17,893 nt of DNA from Actinomycetota bacterium (GTDB lineage: Bacteria > Actinomycetota > Humimicrobiia > Humimicrobiales > Humimicrobiaceae): assembly GCA_016932375.1 (NCBI GenBank), contig JAFGDA010000079.1, forward strand, positions 1 to 17,893, given 5' to 3'. Made by a program: the position numbers and the translations under genes. Every line of letters begins with the position of its first letter. Within the stretch, counting starts at the first letter, position 1. Shown one piece after another: positions 15,128 to 17,893 of this stretch. Below the pieces are notes generated by a model. It was not told the origin of the DNA and searched no databases. It saw only the letters and a program-made list of their open reading frames with translations.

Positions 15128-16051
15128 TCATTGTTTTCCTGCCGGGGATTCATTTGCATTAATCATGTGGATTAGCTTTTCGAGGCCTTCTTCAAAGGAA
15201 ACCGGCGAGAAGCCAAAGTCATCTTTTGCCTTGCTCCAGTCATAGGCCTTATCTATCCCCATTCTATCCACCTGGTCGGCGGTAAGGGAAGGATGCCTCG
15301 TAAACCTCGAATAGACTGAAACAAGGAACCTTCCCGGCCCTGCTGGTATCCTTATTACCCTGAAATTGATGCCAGTCTTTTTTTGCATGATATCAAGCAT
15401 TTCATTATATGTAATTGGCTCTAAACCGGCCAGGTTATAGGTTTTTTTAAAAGTCTTAATATTTTCCAGCACACCTGTAACTGCCCCGGCAACATCCCCG
15501 ATATGGACCGGCTGTATAAGATTCTTTCCGTTTCCGAATGTTATAAAGAACCCCCTCTTTTTTATAAACTGGATCATCCTTGAGAAGTTGGGGTCGTCCC
15601 CGCTTCCGTAGATCATCGAAGGCCTGAGGATGGTATAATCAAGATCAGTCTTTTTTACCAGTTCTTCCGATTTTATCTTGGATTCCTTTATTGTACTTTT
15701 AAGGGGGGTAAGTACTGTTGTGGAGCTGATAAAGACCACCCTTTTTAAATCAGTCCTTGAAACAGCCCGCAAAAAATTTTCAAGAAGACCGTTTTTTGCC
15801 ATATCAACCATATATACAACGGCAGAAGCATCCCTTAAAAGGCTTATCATTGAATCAGGGCTTAAAAGGTTCCCGCTGCAAAAGGATATATCACCACCAG
15901 CTCCATCACAAATGCTGCCACCAGCCGAGCGTACCAGTTTTTCCCTGTTGCTTCCGGTCCTGAGCATGCAACGAATCCTGTAGCCGGCCCTTATAAGTCC
16001 GGAAATCACAGGCGGTCCGAGGAAACTTGTAGCTCCGATAATTAATACCAT
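15128..16051 (-). CDS. Atypical short-chain dehydrogenase/epimerase-like protein (NDUFA9-like)
   Basis: The 307-residue protein has an N-terminal Rossmann fold with GATSFLG (6-12), the strand VVFISSTTV (105-113) and ILRPSMIYGSGDDPN (141-155). A C-terminal region has the substrate-side pattern QPVHIGDVAGAV (180-191). This layout matches atypical extended SDRs of the NDUFA9/NmrA-like group, which bind NAD(P)H. The catalytic YxxxK is missing: the position of Tyr appears to be I121, with K125 retained in ESKIKSEE. It may therefore act as a binding or assembly protein rather than an epimerase. The ATG at 16051 has no strong ribosome binding site. It lies 19 bases upstream of the membrane protein gene on the same strand, probably one operon. 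Confidence 0.82.
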   Translation of the reverse strand: MVLIIGATSFLGPPVISGLIRAGYRIRCMLRTGSNREKLVRSAGGSICDGAGGDISFCSGNLLSPDSMISLLRDASAVVYMVDMAKNGLLENFLRAVSRTDLKRVVFISSTTVLTPLKSTIKESKIKSEELVKKTDLDYTILRPSMIYGSGDDPNFSRMIQFIKKRGFFITFGNGKNLIQPVHIGDVAGAVTGVLENIKTFKKTYNLAGLEPITYNEMLDIMQKKTGINFRVIRIPAGPGRFLVSVYSRFTRHPSLTADQVDRMGIDKAYDWSKAKDDFGFSPVSFEEGLEKLIHMINANESPAGKQ

Positions 16052-16060
16052 AACTTAATA

Positions 16061-16091
16061 TTACAAAAAATCCTGCCAAAGGCAATGTCAA
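16061..16091 (-). promoter_or_regulatory. Possible promoter for the minus-strand SDR gene
   Basis: Read on the minus strand, a perfect TTGACA (16091-16086) is followed 20 bases later by TGTAAT, a longer spacing than ideal. Between them lies the inverted repeat TGCC-AAA-GGCA (16074-16084), which could be a small operator. The transcript would start close to the start codon. Confidence 0.3.
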
Positions 16092-16148
16092 TTTTACTTT
16101 AAATTTATATTAACCCTGCTAAAATTATGTTAAATTATAGAAAAAGTT

Positions 16149-16182
16149 ATTCCGGCAAAATATAAATTTACCGGAATTCCGG
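16149..16182 (+). promoter_or_regulatory. Three-arm inverted repeat in the leader of the GT-C gene
   Basis: ATTCCGG (16149-16155), CCGGAAT (16171-16177) and a second ATTCCGG (16176-16182) are present; the last two form the perfect 12-base palindrome CCGGAATTCCGG (16171-16182). The palindrome ends ten bases before the ATG at 16192 and runs into the GGGG that is the only ribosome binding site candidate. It could be a repressor site or an RNA switch between alternative hairpins. The remaining bases of the divergent gap (16052-16191) are AT-rich. Confidence 0.45.
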
Positions 16183-16191
16183 GGTATCCAG

Positions 16192-17847
16192 ATGGTTTAT
16201 TTTTATCTTGTTCTTTCGATACTGGCGCTTTTTTTTATAGGTTATGTACCAGTATATTTTCTATTGCCGGGAAAAGGCGGTTTCAGGTTAGGTTCAAAGA
16301 CAATATCCGGCAGTTTCTTTGTTTTCTTTTTAAGTTTTTACACAGGCTCCCTTGTGGTTTCATGGATTATGATGGTTCTTTCGCTTCTGGATTTAAAATA
16401 CGACATGCAGCTCATATACGGAATAAGTGCAGCTTTTTTTATTCTTTATATTTATATTCTTCTTTCTTTGAGGTTCCGGAACCGCGAGAGGAAGAGAACA
16501 ATCAGGCTTGAGCAGGATATACTTGCCGCAAGGAAATCAGAAAGACTTAGCAGGATAAAAAAGAACCAGAAAAACCGCAACGGTTACAAAGAGTTGCAGG
16601 AAAAAGGATCCCGGGGAAGCAATGCCGATGGGTATCCTGGTGGAGGCGGTCCCGGCGGGGATGAAGACCGCTTTGTTGCTGGTGATGGTATTTTGGATAC
16701 CGGCAATAGCATTGTAAATGCCGGCAGTATAAGAAAAGAAAGGGCCCAGAAGGCTCTCTTTATCATACTTGTCATACTGATAGTTTTAAATTTCTTCGTT
16801 GTAGTATTCTTTACAGTAATCTTTCCAATAAAATTCTGGGACGCAATATCCTGCTGGAGCTTAAAGGGCAGGGCTTTCTTTATTGATGGCATTATAAATA
16901 ATTTTTACCTTGAACACGATTATACATTTTCACACCCTTCCTATCCGCTTTACCTGCCCATCATGCAGACATGGGTACTTTCATGGATAGGGGAAATGAA
17001 TGAAAACCTGCTGAAACTTATTTTTCCTGTTATTTATTCTTCGCTTCTTTTTACGCTTTATTATCTTTTCAGGCAGAGGCTTGGAAGGCTGCTTTCGGTT
17101 TCGCTGGTCTTTATAGTTTCGGTTCTTCCGATAATAGTGGACCATGGTTATATCGAATATGCGAACCTCCTCTTTTCGGTGATAATGCTTCTTGCGGTAT
17201 ATTTCTTATATATGTCTGGAATAATGAACGGGAAGACCAGTTACCTTATACTTTCTGCAATATTTTTCAGCATAATGGCGCTTACAAGAAGCGAGGGTAT
17301 TTTCTATATCCTTTTGTTTCTCGTAATAAACCTGTTCTTTTACTTATACGGGACAGCAAAAAAGATAAGCCCCGGAAAAAATCTTTTAAATCTGCTGGCA
17401 CCGATTACGGTTTTTGTACTGTTCCTTGGCCCCTGGTTCCTGTTGAAAGTAAAACTAAGGCTTCCTTTTTTAAGCTCCGAGTGGGTGGATGCTGCCAGGG
17501 CCGGCGGTATTTTTTCCGGTATTTCAGGGATAAGGGAAGCCGCTGCAGTCATGGGTTCACAATTATGGCTGTCAATCTACGATTCCACGAGGGCAATATT
17601 TGGTTCATTTTACGGGCCCGTATGGATATTCCTGGTAGTATTGCTGTTATTGAATATTAAAAAACACTTCAGGAATTATAGCTGGATATTTTTTGTTTTT
17701 ATCTGTTTCGGGCTTGCCGGCGTCTTTTTATCACTGGCCTGCATAGAGGATTTCCGGAACTCTACAGAAAGGTATATGCTTCACCTTTTTCCTGTTTTCT
17801 ACTACTGGGTGATGTCAGCCCCTCCGGACCTCATACATGAAAAATGA
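16192..17847 (+). CDS. GT-C fold multispanning glycosyltransferase (GT39/ArnT-like)
   Basis: GT-C enzymes use polyprenyl-phosphate sugars to glycosylate acceptors on the outer face of the membrane. The 551-residue protein has many hydrophobic helices, at least ten by eye. After the third helix comes a basic cytoplasmic loop (about 94-187) with a Gly-rich stretch (139-158). The first large external loop carries FWDAISCWSLKGRAFF (215-230), whose D217 is the likely catalytic acid position, then HPSYPLYLP (248-256). GYIEYAN (319-325), TRSEG (365-369) and ERYMLHLFPVF (526-536) are further features typical of this group. No signal peptide is needed. The ATG at 16192 follows GGGG by seven bases. It lies divergent from the SDR gene and near the surface-glycan genes, which fits a role in decorating or building envelope glycan; donor and acceptor are unknown. 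Confidence 0.82.
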   Translation: MVYFYLVLSILALFFIGYVPVYFLLPGKGGFRLGSKTISGSFFVFFLSFYTGSLVVSWIMMVLSLLDLKYDMQLIYGISAAFFILYIYILLSLRFRNRERKRTIRLEQDILAARKSERLSRIKKNQKNRNGYKELQEKGSRGSNADGYPGGGGPGGDEDRFVAGDGILDTGNSIVNAGSIRKERAQKALFIILVILIVLNFFVVVFFTVIFPIKFWDAISCWSLKGRAFFIDGIINNFYLEHDYTFSHPSYPLYLPIMQTWVLSWIGEMNENLLKLIFPVIYSSLLFTLYYLFRQRLGRLLSVSLVFIVSVLPIIVDHGYIEYANLLFSVIMLLAVYFLYMSGIMNGKTSYLILSAIFFSIMALTRSEGIFYILLFLVINLFFYLYGTAKKISPGKNLLNLLAPITVFVLFLGPWFLLKVKLRLPFLSSEWVDAARAGGIFSGISGIREAAAVMGSQLWLSIYDSTRAIFGSFYGPVWIFLVVLLLLNIKKHFRNYSWIFFVFICFGLAGVFLSLACIEDFRNSTERYMLHLFPVFYYWVMSAPPDLIHEK

Positions 17848-17893
17848 TGATGCAAGAAATATGTAAATTCCTGTCAGGCATATTTTTTTTAAA
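17844..17893 (+). CDS. Possible start of a further gene, cut by the window edge
   Basis: ATG at 17844 overlaps the GT-C gene's stop as ATGA and opens a frame beginning MMMQEICKFLSGIFFL that runs off the window. The hydrophobic start would suit a membrane protein. There is no clear ribosome binding site, and the same bases can form a terminator-like hairpin, so this is uncertain. Confidence 0.3.
   Translation, partial: MMMQEICKFLSGIFFL
17857..17890 (+). terminator. Terminator-like hairpin at the window end
   Basis: AAATATG (17857-17863) pairs with CATATTT (17879-17885); inside, CCT and AGG can pair around GTC. The right arm merges into a run of eight T. The stem is AT-rich and has an internal bulge, so it would be weak. 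It competes with the reading of this stretch as the start of a gene. Confidence 0.3.

Noticed and set aside
15109..15159. Longer N-terminus for the orphan membrane protein from 15159
   Set aside because: It would overlap the upstream gene by 32 bases and add a polar stretch before the membrane helix; the start at 15108 has a purine-rich site before it.
1..17893. CRISPR array, tRNA or rRNA genes, insertion sequences, attachment sites
   Set aside because: No regularly spaced repeats, tRNA-like cloverleaf arms, transposase-like frames or flanking direct repeats were noticed on either strand.

Overview
The window looks like chromosomal DNA from a Gram-positive-type (monoderm) bacterium of low to middling GC. 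AGG dominates among arginine codons and ATA among isoleucine codons, and TTG is a frequent start codon. An F-type ATP synthase operon followed closely by murA is an arrangement familiar from Actinobacteria and some Firmicutes. A LytR-CpsA-Psr (LCP) protein ending in a LytR_C-type domain also fits a thick-walled, actinobacterial-like lineage, possibly an uncultivated one. This placement is inference. No rRNA, tRNA, CRISPR array, insertion sequence or phage gene was seen.

Region 1 (1-7039) is a complete F1Fo ATP synthase operon in the classical order: a 5'-truncated AtpI-like membrane protein, then atpB, atpE, atpF, atpH, atpA, atpG, atpD and atpC. The c subunit has the proton-type site. The early genes atpB, atpF, atpH and atpA start with TTG, while atpE has ATG and a perfect AGGAGG, which fits the need for many c subunits. 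The beta subunit is canonical. The alpha subunit has several substitutions around its non-catalytic nucleotide site.

Region 2 (7040-9378) holds a TPM-domain membrane protein that lacks the usual signal peptide, and murA, the first committed enzyme of peptidoglycan synthesis, with an intact catalytic cysteine. An extended -10 promoter candidate precedes murA.

Region 3 (9441-13960) begins a cell-envelope glycopolymer locus: a large LCP ligase with two tandem beta-sandwich-like modules and a LytR_C domain, a FlaA1/CapD-type NDP-sugar 4,6-dehydratase, and a small PglC/WcaJ-type phosphoglycosyl transferase. A plausible division of labour is that the dehydratase makes a modified NDP-sugar, the phosphoglycosyl transferase loads the first sugar phosphate onto undecaprenyl phosphate, and the LCP protein attaches the finished polymer to peptidoglycan.

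Region 4 (13975-17893) has two minus-strand genes: an atypical short-chain dehydrogenase-like protein without the catalytic tyrosine, followed by an unrecognised membrane protein with two external domains. Divergent from them is a GT-C-type multispanning glycosyltransferase with a long glycine-rich cytoplasmic loop. Its leader contains a three-arm inverted repeat. The last 50 bases hold either the start of another gene or a terminator.

There is no gene-free stretch above 300 bases; the longest gaps are about 90 to 140 bases and are described under the regulatory entries. I found no clearly new defence or mobile system. The most novel-looking items are the LCP architecture, the unusual alpha subunit and the orphan membrane protein beside the GT-C enzyme.
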